Both the position numbers and the translations under genes were made by a program. DNA of 64,000 nucleotides from Streptomyces sp. SAI-135. GTDB taxonomy: Bacteria; Actinomycetota; Actinomycetes; Streptomycetales; Streptomycetaceae. Shown piece by piece: positions 42,844 through 51,683 of the stretch (position 1 is the first letter of the stretch; the number at the start of each line of letters is the position of its first letter). The DNA lies in assembly GCF_029893805.1 (NCBI RefSeq), contig NZ_JARXYP010000002.1, forward strand, positions 62,001-126,000, written 5' to 3'. The notes under the pieces are model-generated. The model worked only from the letters and a program-made list of their open reading frames with translations. It was not told the origin of the DNA and searched no databases.

Positions 42844-43817
42844 ACGAACACGTCCTTGGTGATGATCTCGGGGTCGGGAAGGTCCGCCGCCTCGGCCCGG
42901 AGCAGTTCCTCGGCGACTTCCGCCGCCGCGTCGGCGACGATCTTGTCGGCGGTCTCGGCATGGGCGTCGCCCAGATACGCCCTCAGGATCTCCAGTGGGT
43001 CCCGGTAGTCCTTGAGGAAGTCGTCGGGCCGGTACTGCTGGGCGTCGCCCTCCCAGTGCCCGCCGACGCGGGTGACCTTGGCCTCGATGAGCGTGGGCCC
43101 CTCTCCGGCGCGGGCCCGCTCGACGGCTTCGGCGGTGACCCGGTGCACCTCGACGGCGTCCTGGCCGTCGACCACGACGCCGGGGATGCCGTAGGCGCCG
43201 GCGCGGTCGGCCACGTTCGGGGTGGGGCTGACGTCCTCGAAGCGGGTGGAGACGGCGAGGCCGTTGTTCTCGCAGAAGTAGACGAGGGGCAGCTTCCAGG
43301 AGGCGGCCTGGATGAGCGTCTCGTGGAAGGTCCCTCGGTGCGAGGTGCCGTCCCCGAAGTCGGCGAGGGCGACCTGGTCGGTGCCGCGCATCTTCGCCGA
43401 GAGGGCGGCGCCGGCGGCGATCGGGTAGACGCTGCCCAGGGTGGCGCCCTCCCCCATGATGCCGAGGGCGGGGTCCGCCCAGTGCGGTACGCCGGCGCCC
43501 TTGCCGCCGGTCGAGCCGGTGACGCGGCCGAGGAGGTCGCCGATGATCGGCTGGAGTCCCATGCCCTTGGCGAGCGGCCAGGTGGCGCCGCGTCCCTGGT
43601 AGAAGAGGTAGTCGTCGGTCCGCAGCGCCGCACAGGCACCGGCGACGGCGCCCTCCTGTCCCTTGCCCGGATGCCAGAAACCGGCGAATCCGTGGTCGCG
43701 GATGTGGACGGCGAGCGCGTCCTCCAGGGCGCGCGCCCGGGCCACCGTCGTGAAGAGGCCCAGCAGCAGTCCGGGGTCGGCCGGAACACCGGTGGGTCGT
43801 CGTTTCCTGGGCGCCAT
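42840..43817 (-). CDS. 2-oxoacid dehydrogenase E1 component, alpha subunit
   Basis: The protein has 325 residues. The thiamine-diphosphate motif is ADFGDGTSHRGTFHETL...CENNGLAVST (GDG...NN). HPGKGQEGAVAG and GKGAGVPHWA are typical of the acetoin/branched-chain E1alpha group. It starts at ATG 43817 after AGGAGG. It is the first gene of the ten-gene operon and lies 294 nt from the divergent TetR gene, with a palindromic site in between. Confidence 0.93.
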   Translation of the reverse strand: MAPRKRRPTGVPADPGLLLGLFTTVARARALEDALAVHIRDHGFAGFWHPGKGQEGAVAGACAALRTDDYLFYQGRGATWPLAKGMGLQPIIGDLLGRVTGSTGGKGAGVPHWADPALGIMGEGATLGSVYPIAAGAALSAKMRGTDQVALADFGDGTSHRGTFHETLIQAASWKLPLVYFCENNGLAVSTRFEDVSPTPNVADRAGAYGIPGVVVDGQDAVEVHRVTAEAVERARAGEGPTLIEAKVTRVGGHWEGDAQQYRPDDFLKDYRDPLEILRAYLGDAHAETADKIVADAAAEVAEELLRAEAADLPDPEIITKDVFV

Positions 43818-43996
43818 ACCGCCTCCTTGCGGGATGGGGATGCGGTTCTCGAGGCTCGGTGAGGGGCCCCGGCCGCACCGGAACGGAGGTGACGAGAGCG
43901 AGGCGCCCGGGGATCCCGCGAACTCGCGCGGACGGGCGTCCGAGTGGCGGCTCCACTCGCTCGATGCCACCAGACAGTATGCCGATCACTCGATCG

Positions 43997-44019
43997 AATC
44001 AATTGTTTGAATCAAATTG
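43997..44019. promoter_or_regulatory. Operator-like site between the catabolic operon and the TetR gene
   Basis: AATCAATTGTTTGAATCA (43997-44014) matches the site upstream of the MFS gene (32293-32310) at 16 of 18 positions. It has CAATT...AATTG half-sites (44000-44019) and lies in an AT-rich island 180 bp before the E1alpha start and about 95 bp before the TetR start. Confidence 0.55.
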
Positions 44020-44111
44020 CCGCCCAACCTCGGTGCACCCGGCCCCCGCACCGCTAGGCTCGGCATTCCGAGATGTCGAGCCGATGGCGGCCGAGAGCGA
44101 AGGACAGTGGC

Positions 44112-44786
44112 GTGGCTGAGCAGAAGGGGCGCCGCAAGGGCCCGCGGGACGGGGAAGCGACCCGGGAGGCCCTCATGGACGCGGCGGAGCGGCTCTTCGC
44201 CGAACAGGGCGTCGAAGCCGTGTCCATCCGTGCCGTCAACACGGCGGCGGGCCTCGCACCGGCCGCCGTGCACTACCACTTCGGAACCAAGGAAGCCCTG
44301 CTGGAGGCGGTGCTCCTGCGCCGGGGGCGCGCGGTGGTGGCCGACATCTGCGCCCGCTGCGACGACCTCCTGGAGCGCCCGGAACGCCCCGACCCGCACG
44401 ACATCGTCGACGCGCTGGTCTCCCCCTACGCGACCCTGCTGGAGCGCGACGGCGCAGGCGGCGGGCGCTGGCTGTCCATCGTGGGCCAGCTGACGCTGAG
44501 CGGGAACGACCAAATGGCGCCGTCCGCGAGGCCCGCCACGGAGCGTCTTCAGACCCTGATCCACCGGGCGTTCCCCGACACCCCCGAGGACGCCCTGGAA
44601 ACCGCGTGGAGCCTGACCGTGGAAGCGCTGATCCTGCTGATGGCACGCGGCCCGGAGAGCTGGTTCGCGCAGGGCGAGGAGGCGGCGGCGACCCGCCGCA
44701 CCCTGGTGGCCTTCGCCGTCGGCGGCCTGACGAGCGCCCTCACGGAAGCGGGCACGAGCGCGCAGCCGACTGTGTCGGAGAGCTGA
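44112..44786 (+). CDS. TetR-family regulator of the catabolic operon
   Basis: The protein has 224 residues. The HTH VSIRAVNTAAGLAPAAVHYHFGTKEALL is a typical TetR DNA-binding domain. The ligand domain is of the type seen in acyl-CoA-sensing regulators. It starts at GTG 44112 after AAGGAC. It is divergent from the E1alpha gene. The shared 18-bp site in front of the operon and the distant MFS gene makes it the likely repressor of both, perhaps with an acyl-CoA as inducer. Confidence 0.88.
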   Translation: MAEQKGRRKGPRDGEATREALMDAAERLFAEQGVEAVSIRAVNTAAGLAPAAVHYHFGTKEALLEAVLLRRGRAVVADICARCDDLLERPERPDPHDIVDALVSPYATLLERDGAGGGRWLSIVGQLTLSGNDQMAPSARPATERLQTLIHRAFPDTPEDALETAWSLTVEALILLMARGPESWFAQGEEAAATRRTLVAFAVGGLTSALTEAGTSAQPTVSES

Positions 44787-44795
44787 GACCACCCC

Positions 44796-44811
44796 TTCCG
44801 CCCGGGCGGAA
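44796..44811. terminator. Palindrome after the TetR gene
   Basis: TTCCGCCCGGGCGGAA is a perfect 16-bp palindrome 10 nt after the TetR stop. It may act as a weak terminator or as a regulatory site for the dehydrogenase gene that follows. Confidence 0.4.
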
Positions 44812-44901
44812 TGCCTGCTTTCATGCAAGCGATCCGATCAGTCGATCGGCAAAGCTCTGGGTGCCGTGACGAAGCGGCACCGGGAACCAGGCGAGGTCAC
44901 C

Positions 44902-45999
44902 ATGCGCGCAGCCGTCATGCAGTCGGGAAAGATCTTCACCACGGATCTCCCGGACCCCGTACCCGGCCCGGGCCAGCTTCTGGTGGCGCCCATCGCGGTG
45001 GGTGTCTGCGGCAGCGACCTCTCGGCCTGGCAGCACACCGACGACTTCCTCGCCGCCCACCAGGAGACGGGCGCGCTGGGCGAGGTCTTCGACCCCGACC
45101 GGCCCCTGGTCCTGGGGCACGAGTTCACCGCACGGGTCGTGGAGGTGGGCGAGGGCGCCGAGGGGTACGCGGTCGGGGACGAGCTGGTCGTCCTCCCCGG
45201 CGTGACGGCACCCGACGGCCGGGTCCACACCGTGGGGTACGCCAACGACTACCCGGGCGGACTCGCCGAGCGCTCGGTGGTCTGGGCGTACGGCCATCTC
45301 CGTATCCCCGCCGGGGTCGACCCGGTGCTGGCGGCGGTGACCGAACCGCTGGCCACCGGCGTGAACGGCGTCCTGCGTGCCGGCGTCCACCCTGCCGACG
45401 GAGCCCTGGTGACCGGGGTCGGCCCGGTCGGCCTGGGGACCGTCATCGAGCTGGCAGCCCGGGGAGTGGCACCCATCGTGGTGTCGGACCCCTCCGCCGC
45501 ACGCCGCAGGATCGCCCTGGCCTACGGCGCGCACCTCGCCGTGGACCCGCTGCGGGACGACCCCGTCGAAGCGTGGCGCGCAGCCGCACAGGGAGCGCGA
45601 CGCCTCCATGTCATCGAGGCGTCGGGGGCGCGCGGACTGCTCGCCTCACTGATGGCGAGCGCCCCCGCGCACAGCCGGATCTCGGTGATCGGCGCCGGGA
45701 TGCGCCCGGAGGAGATCCGCCCGGTGGTCGGCGTCCTGAAGAACACCGCCATCGAGTTCGTCGGCGGCCCCGGCATCGGCGAGTCGGGGTACCGGGCTTT
45801 CGGCCGCGCCTTCGAGCACCTGCGCGAGGGCAGGTTCGACCCCGCGCTCATGGTCACCGGCTACACCGGACTGGAGGGAGCCGCCGAGGTGTTCAACGCC
45901 CTGCGGCCCGGCAGCCCGGAGGCCATCGAGCACGTCAAGATCCTGGTCCGCCACGACCTGCCCGGCAACGCGATCCTCGGGCCGGACGAACTCGCCTGA
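44902..45999 (+). CDS. Zinc-dependent alcohol dehydrogenase (MDR superfamily)
   Basis: The protein has 365 residues. GVCGSDLSAW holds the first zinc-ligand Cys, GHEFTARVVEVG the His-Glu pair, and VTGVGPVGLGTVIELAARG is the NAD(P)-binding motif. The structural zinc loop with four Cys is absent, as in several polyol or sorbitol-type relatives. ATG 44902 has GAGGT 5 nt upstream. It probably oxidises a hydroxylated substrate. Its position next to the TetR gene suggests a link with the catabolic operon, but no copy of the shared operator was seen before it. Confidence 0.85.
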   Translation: MRAAVMQSGKIFTTDLPDPVPGPGQLLVAPIAVGVCGSDLSAWQHTDDFLAAHQETGALGEVFDPDRPLVLGHEFTARVVEVGEGAEGYAVGDELVVLPGVTAPDGRVHTVGYANDYPGGLAERSVVWAYGHLRIPAGVDPVLAAVTEPLATGVNGVLRAGVHPADGALVTGVGPVGLGTVIELAARGVAPIVVSDPSAARRRIALAYGAHLAVDPLRDDPVEAWRAAAQGARRLHVIEASGARGLLASLMASAPAHSRISVIGAGMRPEEIRPVVGVLKNTAIEFVGGPGIGESGYRAFGRAFEHLREGRFDPALMVTGYTGLEGAAEVFNALRPGSPEAIEHVKILVRHDLPGNAILGPDELA

Positions 46000-46062
46000 C
46001 GCGCCTTTCACCGAGATGCCCGACCGACGACTGGGGGCGCCGAGGAGCAGCCGTCAGCGAGG

Positions 46063-46443
46063 TCAGAACATGGTGTTGTCGTTGGCGCTGTCCTCGGGAA
46101 CCTCTTGGACCACGTCCCAGTGCTCGACGATCCTGCCGTCGGCGATCCGCCAGAAGTCGGCGACGGCCATGCCCCGGTCGCCGGGCTTGAGGTGCAGGTT
46201 GCTGTGCGTGACGACCAGGTCCCCTTCGGCGATCGTGCGCTTGATGTCCAGGTGCAGTTCCGGGAACTGTCCGTGCAGCCAGTGGACGTAGCCCACGAAC
46301 GCCTGCGGACCGTCGCCGGCTCCGGGATTGTGCTGCGTGTACGACTCCCCCAGGTGCGCGGCCGCGGCCTGATCGGGCCCGTAGTCGTTGAAGGCCTGCT
46401 CGTAGAACGCGATCACGAGTGCCTTGTTGTCTGTCGCGGTCAT
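46063..46443 (-). CDS. SnoaL-like (NTF2-fold) protein
   Basis: The protein has 126 residues. It has the SnoaL pattern: ALVIAFYEQAFNDYGPDQAA, YTQHNPGAGDGPQAF and VADFWRIADGRIVEHWDVVQEVP. This is the ester-cyclase-like SnoaL group found widely in actinomycetes. Such proteins are small enzymes or binding proteins of unassigned substrate. It has a good ribosome site (AAGGAG) before ATG 46443. It is the last gene of a minus-strand cluster beginning at 48485. Confidence 0.85.
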   Translation of the reverse strand: MTATDNKALVIAFYEQAFNDYGPDQAAAAHLGESYTQHNPGAGDGPQAFVGYVHWLHGQFPELHLDIKRTIAEGDLVVTHSNLHLKPGDRGMAVADFWRIADGRIVEHWDVVQEVPEDSANDNTMF

Positions 46444-46553
46444 GTGAATCTCTCCTTGGTGAGCAGGGGCGAACGGAGATCTGCGCGTCGAGGCCGGGGC
46501 CGGCTCCGGGGAGTCAGGGCACCCGGAGCCGACCGTTCATGTGCCCGCCGGGC

Positions 46554-47252
46554 TCAGGTGTCGTGGTCGGCGCGGGCGGCGGCGTCAGCGAGGGCGGCGG
46601 CGACTTCGTCGGGGTGCGACAGGTGCGGCGAGTGCCCGGAGTCGACCCGGACCGTGTGCGTACCGCGTGCGGCCCACTGTTCCTGCACCCCGGGCGGCAG
46701 CGCGGGATCCTGGGTGGCCACGATGTACGTCCTGGGCAGCCCGTCGGGCGCGGCGCCCAGTTCCTCGGTGAAGGCTCGCAGCCCTTGCCAGTTGAGGCGC
46801 TTGACGGCCTCGGCGATGACGTCCGGTGCGACGCCGCTGAAGATGGACTCCTCGGGGTCCCCGGCCTTGACGGCGAGCCGGTCGGGCGAGTGGATCCAGG
46901 TGGGCGGGAAGTCGCCGCCCATCCACTCCAGCATCGAGGTGCCCGGCTCCAGGGCGAACGCGGCGATGTAGACCAGTTCCACGACCCGGTCGGCCTCGGC
47001 GGCGACCCAGGTCGCGGGGACACCGCCGTAGGAGTGGGCGGCGAGCACGACGGGCCCCTCGACCGCCTCGACGGCGGCACGCAGGACCGCGACGTCGTCG
47101 CTGAGCCCTTGGGCGGCAGTGCTGTCCGGGTTGCTGCTGGGCAGCTGCACGGCGACGGAGTCGACCCCGCGGGCGGCCAGCCGCTCGCGCAGCGGGCCGA
47201 AGATCCACGGGGTGTGCATGGCTCCGTGGACGAGTACGACGGTGGGATTCAT
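46554..47252 (-). CDS. Alpha/beta hydrolase
   Basis: The protein has about 232 residues. VLVHGAMHTPWIFGPL is the N-terminal oxyanion strand, LAAHSYGGVP the nucleophile elbow with Ser (A-H-S-Y-G in place of G-x-S-x-G), and VDSGHSPHLSHPDEV holds the catalytic His. It resembles small esterases of the 'alpha/beta fold hydrolase, salicylate-esterase-like' type. ATG 47252 is preferred, with GAGG about 10 nt upstream; a GTG at 47264 is in frame. Confidence 0.87.
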   Translation of the reverse strand: MNPTVVLVHGAMHTPWIFGPLRERLAARGVDSVAVQLPSSNPDSTAAQGLSDDVAVLRAAVEAVEGPVVLAAHSYGGVPATWVAAEADRVVELVYIAAFALEPGTSMLEWMGGDFPPTWIHSPDRLAVKAGDPEESIFSGVAPDVIAEAVKRLNWQGLRAFTEELGAAPDGLPRTYIVATQDPALPPGVQEQWAARGTHTVRVDSGHSPHLSHPDEVAAALADAAARADHDT

Positions 47253-47265
47253 CAGTGGTTCCACC

Positions 47266-47676
47266 TCACGGGGTCATGGCGTCGCGGACGAGGGCCGTGT
47301 CCACGAACTGTTCGAAGCGGACGATGAGTCCGCCGCGGACGACGAAGTGGTGGGCCACGCGGACGTCGATCGGCTTGCCGGTGGCCTTGTTGACGGCGGA
47401 GTAGCGGGCCAGGACGACGACGTTCTCACCATCGACGACATAGGTGTCGTCGTGGGCGGTCCAGCCGTCCCAGTCCTTGCCGAGCTGTTCCATCACGCTC
47501 GACGTGACCCCGTCGGGGGTGCGGTAGGTGCCGGCCAGCGGGAAGCCGGCCATCTCCGTCCACTCCACATCCGGGGCCAGGGTGGCGCGCAGGGCCTCCA
47601 GGTCACCGGCTGCGGAGGCCAGGTACTGGCGGCGTACGACATCCGCCGGCGCCGCGGACTGGGCGAACTCAATCAT
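47266..47676 (-). CDS. SnoaL/NTF2-like protein, paralogue of the protein at 56214
   Basis: The protein has 136 residues and forms an NTF2-like cone with VRRQYLASAAGDLEALRATLAPDVEWTE, FPLAGTYRTPDGV and VAHHFVVRGGLIVRFEQFVDT. It is nearly identical, over most of its length, to the protein at 56214-56633. Start ATG 47676 comes just after the stop of the MBL-fold gene (GGCTGACGATG). Function unknown; family members include limonene-epoxide-hydrolase-like and polyketide-cyclase-like enzymes. Confidence 0.87.
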   Translation of the reverse strand: MIEFAQSAAPADVVRRQYLASAAGDLEALRATLAPDVEWTEMAGFPLAGTYRTPDGVTSSVMEQLGKDWDGWTAHDDTYVVDGENVVVLARYSAVNKATGKPIDVRVAHHFVVRGGLIVRFEQFVDTALVRDAMTP

Positions 47677-47678
47677 CG

Positions 47679-48485
47679 TCAGCCCCACTTCATCTCGCCC
47701 TTGGCGACCTTCGCACCGATCTGCGCGGCGATCAGCATCCCGTTGTCCGGGTAGCGCTTGACCAGCGCCTCGGTCAGCGCCGCACCGTCCGGCGCCTTGC
47801 CCAGTTCTTCCTCGAACGCCACCAGGTAGTCGCGGGTGGCGGTGATCGCCGAAGCGTCCGCGACCGTGCCCGGCAGACGGTGACCGGGCACCACCAGCTC
47901 CGGCTCCAACGCGTCCATCTCGTCCAGCACACCGATCCAGGCGGCACGGTCGGCGAGGGTGGGTGTGTCGGCCACCCACACATGCTCCTGCTGGAACAGC
48001 AGGACACCACCGAGCAGGGCCCGGTGCTCGGCCTGCCACAGGTAGTGCCGGTCCGGCAGCCCCGCCGGGCCGCCCTTCAGCTCGAAGCGGTGGCCTTCCA
48101 GGGTGAGGTCCCCGGTCAACTCGGTGAGGTCGACCAGACGGGTGGGCAGGTTCGGGCCCAGCGCCTCCCACGCCTTGAGCTTGCCCTGGTAGGAGTGCTG
48201 GATGTGCTCGATCACCAGCGGAGTGGCCACGAACACCGCCTCGGGGAAGGTGTCGGCGATGACCTCGGCACCGAAGTAGAAGTCCGGGTCCGCATGAGAG
48301 ACGAACACGGTCGTCAGGCTCTTGCCCGAGTCCAGGATCTCCGCGGCCAGACGGTGACCGTCGGCCCGCGTGAACCCGGCGTCCACCAGCAGCGCCTCCC
48401 GCTCACCCGTGACCAGCGTCGCGGTCTTGTTCTTGCTGCCGGCCGGGAAATCCAGATCCAGGATTGTGAAGGACAGCGTGCTCAA
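47679..48485 (-). CDS. MBL-fold metallo-hydrolase
   Basis: The protein has 268 residues. LLVDAGFTRADG is followed by the metal motif in the form SHADPDFYFG (in place of H-x-H-x-D-H) and VVPGHRLPG for a downstream metal His. It resembles SMP/quorum-lactonase-type 'MBL fold' proteins whose second motif-1 His is altered, so metal binding may be partial. It is first in the cluster MBL, SnoaL, hydrolase, SnoaL. The end MKWG-stop is echoed before the second SnoaL copy at 56.2 kb. Confidence 0.85.
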   Translation of the reverse strand: MSTLSFTILDLDFPAGSKNKTATLVTGEREALLVDAGFTRADGHRLAAEILDSGKSLTTVFVSHADPDFYFGAEVIADTFPEAVFVATPLVIEHIQHSYQGKLKAWEALGPNLPTRLVDLTELTGDLTLEGHRFELKGGPAGLPDRHYLWQAEHRALLGGVLLFQQEHVWVADTPTLADRAAWIGVLDEMDALEPELVVPGHRLPGTVADASAITATRDYLVAFEEELGKAPDGAALTEALVKRYPDNGMLIAAQIGAKVAKGEMKWG

Positions 48486-48734
48486 CTTTGGCTCCTTGCA
48501 AGGGGGGTGGACAGGCCGTGCCGAATTCGATGCCGCTCAGATGGCCGATTAACGGGTTCGCGCCGGGCGAATCGCCGGGCGCTTCTCCACGCCATGGTTC
48601 ACGGACATCACGAATTCTTCATCCGGGACCGTGACCCCGGGTAATTGTCTTGACCGCGTTCAACCCTTTCCCCGCTGGAACGTGTCGGCAAGGTAGAAGG
48701 GAGACGCGCCATGGTCAAACGACGACAGCCCTGG

Positions 48735-49658
48735 TCAGCGGGCCGCCGTAGAGGGCGCACTGTCGGGCTGGAAGGGCTCGCGGAAGGCACTGGGTGTCGT
48801 ACCGGTGTGCCGGATGAAGAACTTGCCGAAATTGGTGGATTCCACGAATCCGAGGTGCCGGGCGATCGTCGACACCGGCTCGTCCGTGTGGGCGAGCAGC
48901 CGCTGCGCCTCCAGGGCGACGCGCTCGTCGATGACCCGCTTGACGGGCTGCCCGGTAGCGGCCATGCAGGCACGGCTGAGCGTCCGCACGGTGTACCCGA
49001 GCCGGTGCGCGTAGTCGGCGGCACGGCGGGTGGTGGCGTACGAGCGCTCCAGCTCGGCACGGAACCGGGCGTACACCTCCCCGCCGACCTGCGCCTCGCC
49101 ACCCTCGTCGGTGCATGACAGCCGGTCGATGTGCAGCAGTACGGCGACCAGCAGATGCCGGAGCATCTCGGGTGAGGCCGTCTGGTCGGCGCGCTCGTAC
49201 TCCCTGCGGATCTGGCTGACCAGGGTCGCCAGCACCGCGTACTCGGAGCTGGTGCCGAGTTGCCGGCACACCGGGCCCCGCCAGTCGTTGAGCAGACGGT
49301 CCGTGCTGGTGCAGAGCGGCAGGAAGGAGGGGGTGAACAGCAGGTGCAGACCGTGCGCTGTGCCTGGGCGGACGTAGCGCTGCACCTGGCCTGGTCTTAC
49401 CCACAGCAGGGTGCCGGGGCGGCAGGGGTAGGTCACGAAGTCGACCGCGTGCTCTCCGCTGCCCTCTGTGATCAGCGTGAGGGTGTGGAAATCGATGCGG
49501 TGCACCCCGTCGGGGTCCCGACGGGCCCGGCGCCGGTGGAGCGTGGCGAGTTCGACGATCTCGAAACCTGGCACGCTCTCCCGAGGCGGACGGAAACCGA
49601 GCCGGGGGATCGGTCCCGGCTGCCCGAATTCAGCGGCGAACGCCTCTTCGACCCGCAT
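48735..49658 (-). CDS. AraC-family regulator, copy 1
   Basis: The protein has 307 residues. The N-terminal cupin-like sensor has FHTLTLITEGSGEH and CRPGTLLWVRPGQVQRYV. The C-terminal AraC double HTH has RAADYAHRLGYTVRTLSRAC and PVSTIARHLGFVESTNFGKFFIRHTG. ATG 49658 has GGAGAG 4 nt upstream. It is about 70% like copy 2, just upstream, by eye. It lies next to the MBL/SnoaL cluster (48485 down) and is probably its activator. Confidence 0.9.
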   Translation of the reverse strand: MRVEEAFAAEFGQPGPIPRLGFRPPRESVPGFEIVELATLHRRRARRDPDGVHRIDFHTLTLITEGSGEHAVDFVTYPCRPGTLLWVRPGQVQRYVRPGTAHGLHLLFTPSFLPLCTSTDRLLNDWRGPVCRQLGTSSEYAVLATLVSQIRREYERADQTASPEMLRHLLVAVLLHIDRLSCTDEGGEAQVGGEVYARFRAELERSYATTRRAADYAHRLGYTVRTLSRACMAATGQPVKRVIDERVALEAQRLLAHTDEPVSTIARHLGFVESTNFGKFFIRHTGTTPSAFREPFQPDSAPSTAAR

Positions 49659-49826
49659 CTTGCTCTCCACGCGATCTCGTTCCACCGTGGCTGGTCCGCA
49701 GCGTATCCCGGTCGCATCCGGGCGATACACCGCTATGGAATGCGAGCGATGCGGCAAGACCGAAATCTGACAGAAGACAGAACTCCGCATGACCCTCGTG
49801 TGGTGTTCTCGTGAGCCGTCGGCCGG

Positions 49827-50726
49827 CTATCCGCCCTGATGGGTCTGCCGGAAAGCACCCGGGGTCACAGCCAGGTGGCGGGTGAAGAACTTACCGAAGT
49901 TCGTCGCTTCGACGAACCCCAGACGCCGGGCGATGGTCGCCACGGGTTCGTCGGTGTGGGCGAGCAGCCGCTGCGCCTCCAGGGCCACCCGGGCGTCGAT
50001 GACCTGCTTCACCGGCTGGCCTGTCGCGGCGACGCAGGCACGCGTGAGGGTCTTGACGGTGTACCCGAGCCGGTGCGCGTAGTCGGCGGCACGGCGGGTG
50101 GTGGCGTACGAGCGCTCCAGCTCGGCACGGAACCGGGCGTACACCTCCCCGCCGGCGTGCGGGTCTCCCTCGTTGTCGGGGTGCGGCAGCCGGTCGATCT
50201 GCAACAGGACCGTGGCCAGTAGGAGTTGAAGGATCTCCGCTGACACGCTCTCCACGGGACGGCCGTACTCGGTCCGCATCTGACCGAGCAGGGTCGACAG
50301 CACGGCGTACTCGGGACGTGCACCCAGCTGCCAGCAGGCGGGGCCGTACCACTCCTTCACCAGGCGGTCGGTGCTGCTGGTGTGCGGCGGGAAGGCCGGT
50401 GTGAACAGGAGCTGGGTGCCGTTGGCGGTGCCCGGCCGGACGAAGCGCTGCACCTGTCCCGGGCGGATCCACAGCAAGGTGCCGGGGCGGCAGGGGTGGG
50501 TCACGAAGTCGACCGCGTGCTCGGCGCTGCCCTCGGTGATCAGCGTGAGGGTGTGGAAGTCGACCCGGTGCACCAGGTCGGCCCGGCTGCCCCGGCGTCG
50601 GCGCCGCTCGTGCAGGGCTGCCAGCTCGACGATCTCCAGCCCTCGGACGCGTTCGTGCGGCGGATTGAAGTCGAGCCGGGGGATGGCGCCGACCTGCGAA
50701 GGGTCCCCGGATTCCGCCGTACGCAT
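49827..50726 (-). CDS. AraC-family regulator, copy 2
   Basis: The protein has 299 residues with the same architecture as copy 1: cupin-like sensor (VDFHTLTLITEGSAEH, GTLLWIRPGQVQRFV) and AraC HTH with RAADYAHRLGYTVKTLTRAC. ATG 50726 has GGAGAG upstream. It is divergent from the MBL-fold gene at 50856, 129 nt away, and is the likely regulator of that rightward operon. The two copies are tandem duplicates that appear to have been assigned to two different operons. Confidence 0.9.
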   Translation of the reverse strand: MRTAESGDPSQVGAIPRLDFNPPHERVRGLEIVELAALHERRRRRGSRADLVHRVDFHTLTLITEGSAEHAVDFVTHPCRPGTLLWIRPGQVQRFVRPGTANGTQLLFTPAFPPHTSSTDRLVKEWYGPACWQLGARPEYAVLSTLLGQMRTEYGRPVESVSAEILQLLLATVLLQIDRLPHPDNEGDPHAGGEVYARFRAELERSYATTRRAADYAHRLGYTVKTLTRACVAATGQPVKQVIDARVALEAQRLLAHTDEPVATIARRLGFVEATNFGKFFTRHLAVTPGAFRQTHQGG

Positions 50727-50855
50727 CGAACTCTCCACATGTCCTCGAATTACCATGCCGCGTCTTCAGCGTATCTCGATTACCTGCGGCGTTTGCGACA
50801 AGAGTGGAGGACGTCAAGACGGCAACGGGCCGCCTTAACCGCAAGGAGCATCTTC

Positions 50856-51635
50856 ATGAACGGCACGGTCACGGTTCTCGACAGGGGCTCGGTCCGCATC
50901 CACAGCTACATGTCGCCGGCCGACACCTTCCACACCACCACCCAGTTGATCGAGACCCCCGCACGGATCATCGCGATCGACGCCCAGCTGCTGCCCGCCT
51001 ACGCCGAGGAGGCCGTCGCGTACGCCAAGGGCCTCGGCAAGCCGATCGATCGGCTGATCGTCACCCATGCCCACCCGGACCACTACAACGGCGCCGCCCG
51101 CTTCGGCGTCCCCGTGCACGCCCTGCCCCAGGTGACCGAGCAGATCATCGCCCGCGGCGACAGCCACCTGCCGACCGGCCAGGTCATCACCCTCACCGAG
51201 TTCACCCCCGACGTGAACATCGTCCCGGGAACCGAGGTCATCGACGGAGTGCCCTTCGTGTTCGAGGCTGTCTCCGGCGGCGAGGCCGCGGACGAGCTCC
51301 TCATCAAGCTGCCCGAGCAGGGTGTGCTGATCGCCCAGGACCTCGTCTACAACGACGTCCACCTCTACCTGGGCAACAACGACATCACCGGCTGGCAGCA
51401 GCTCGTCGACGGACTGGCCTCGGAGTCCGGCTACGACACGATCCTGGCCGGCCACGGCGCCCCCACCGGGCCGGAGGTCTACGGGGACATCCGCCGCTAC
51501 CTCGACGACGCCCGCGAACTGCTCGGCGACGACGGCGACGCGTACAAGAAGGCGATCGTCGACAAGTACCCCTCCCACGTGGGCCCGTTCATCATCGACA
51601 TCGCCAACCGGTCCCTCTTCCCGGCCGCCGGCTGA
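50856..51635 (+). CDS. MBL-fold metallo-hydrolase
   Basis: The protein has 259 residues. It has the intact metal motif THAHPDHYNG (H-x-H-x-D-H), LIAQDLVYNDVHLYLG and LAGHGAPTG. Unlike the relative at 47679, all metal ligands of motif 1 are present. AAGGAG precedes ATG 50856. It opens a rightward gene run (beta-propeller, reductase, beta-propeller, exporter) and is divergent from AraC copy 2. Confidence 0.9.
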   Translation: MNGTVTVLDRGSVRIHSYMSPADTFHTTTQLIETPARIIAIDAQLLPAYAEEAVAYAKGLGKPIDRLIVTHAHPDHYNGAARFGVPVHALPQVTEQIIARGDSHLPTGQVITLTEFTPDVNIVPGTEVIDGVPFVFEAVSGGEAADELLIKLPEQGVLIAQDLVYNDVHLYLGNNDITGWQQLVDGLASESGYDTILAGHGAPTGPEVYGDIRRYLDDARELLGDDGDAYKKAIVDKYPSHVGPFIIDIANRSLFPAAG

Positions 51636-51683
51636 CTCCCCTTCCCCCTCTTATCGACACGCGCTCATCAAGAGAGATCCGTC

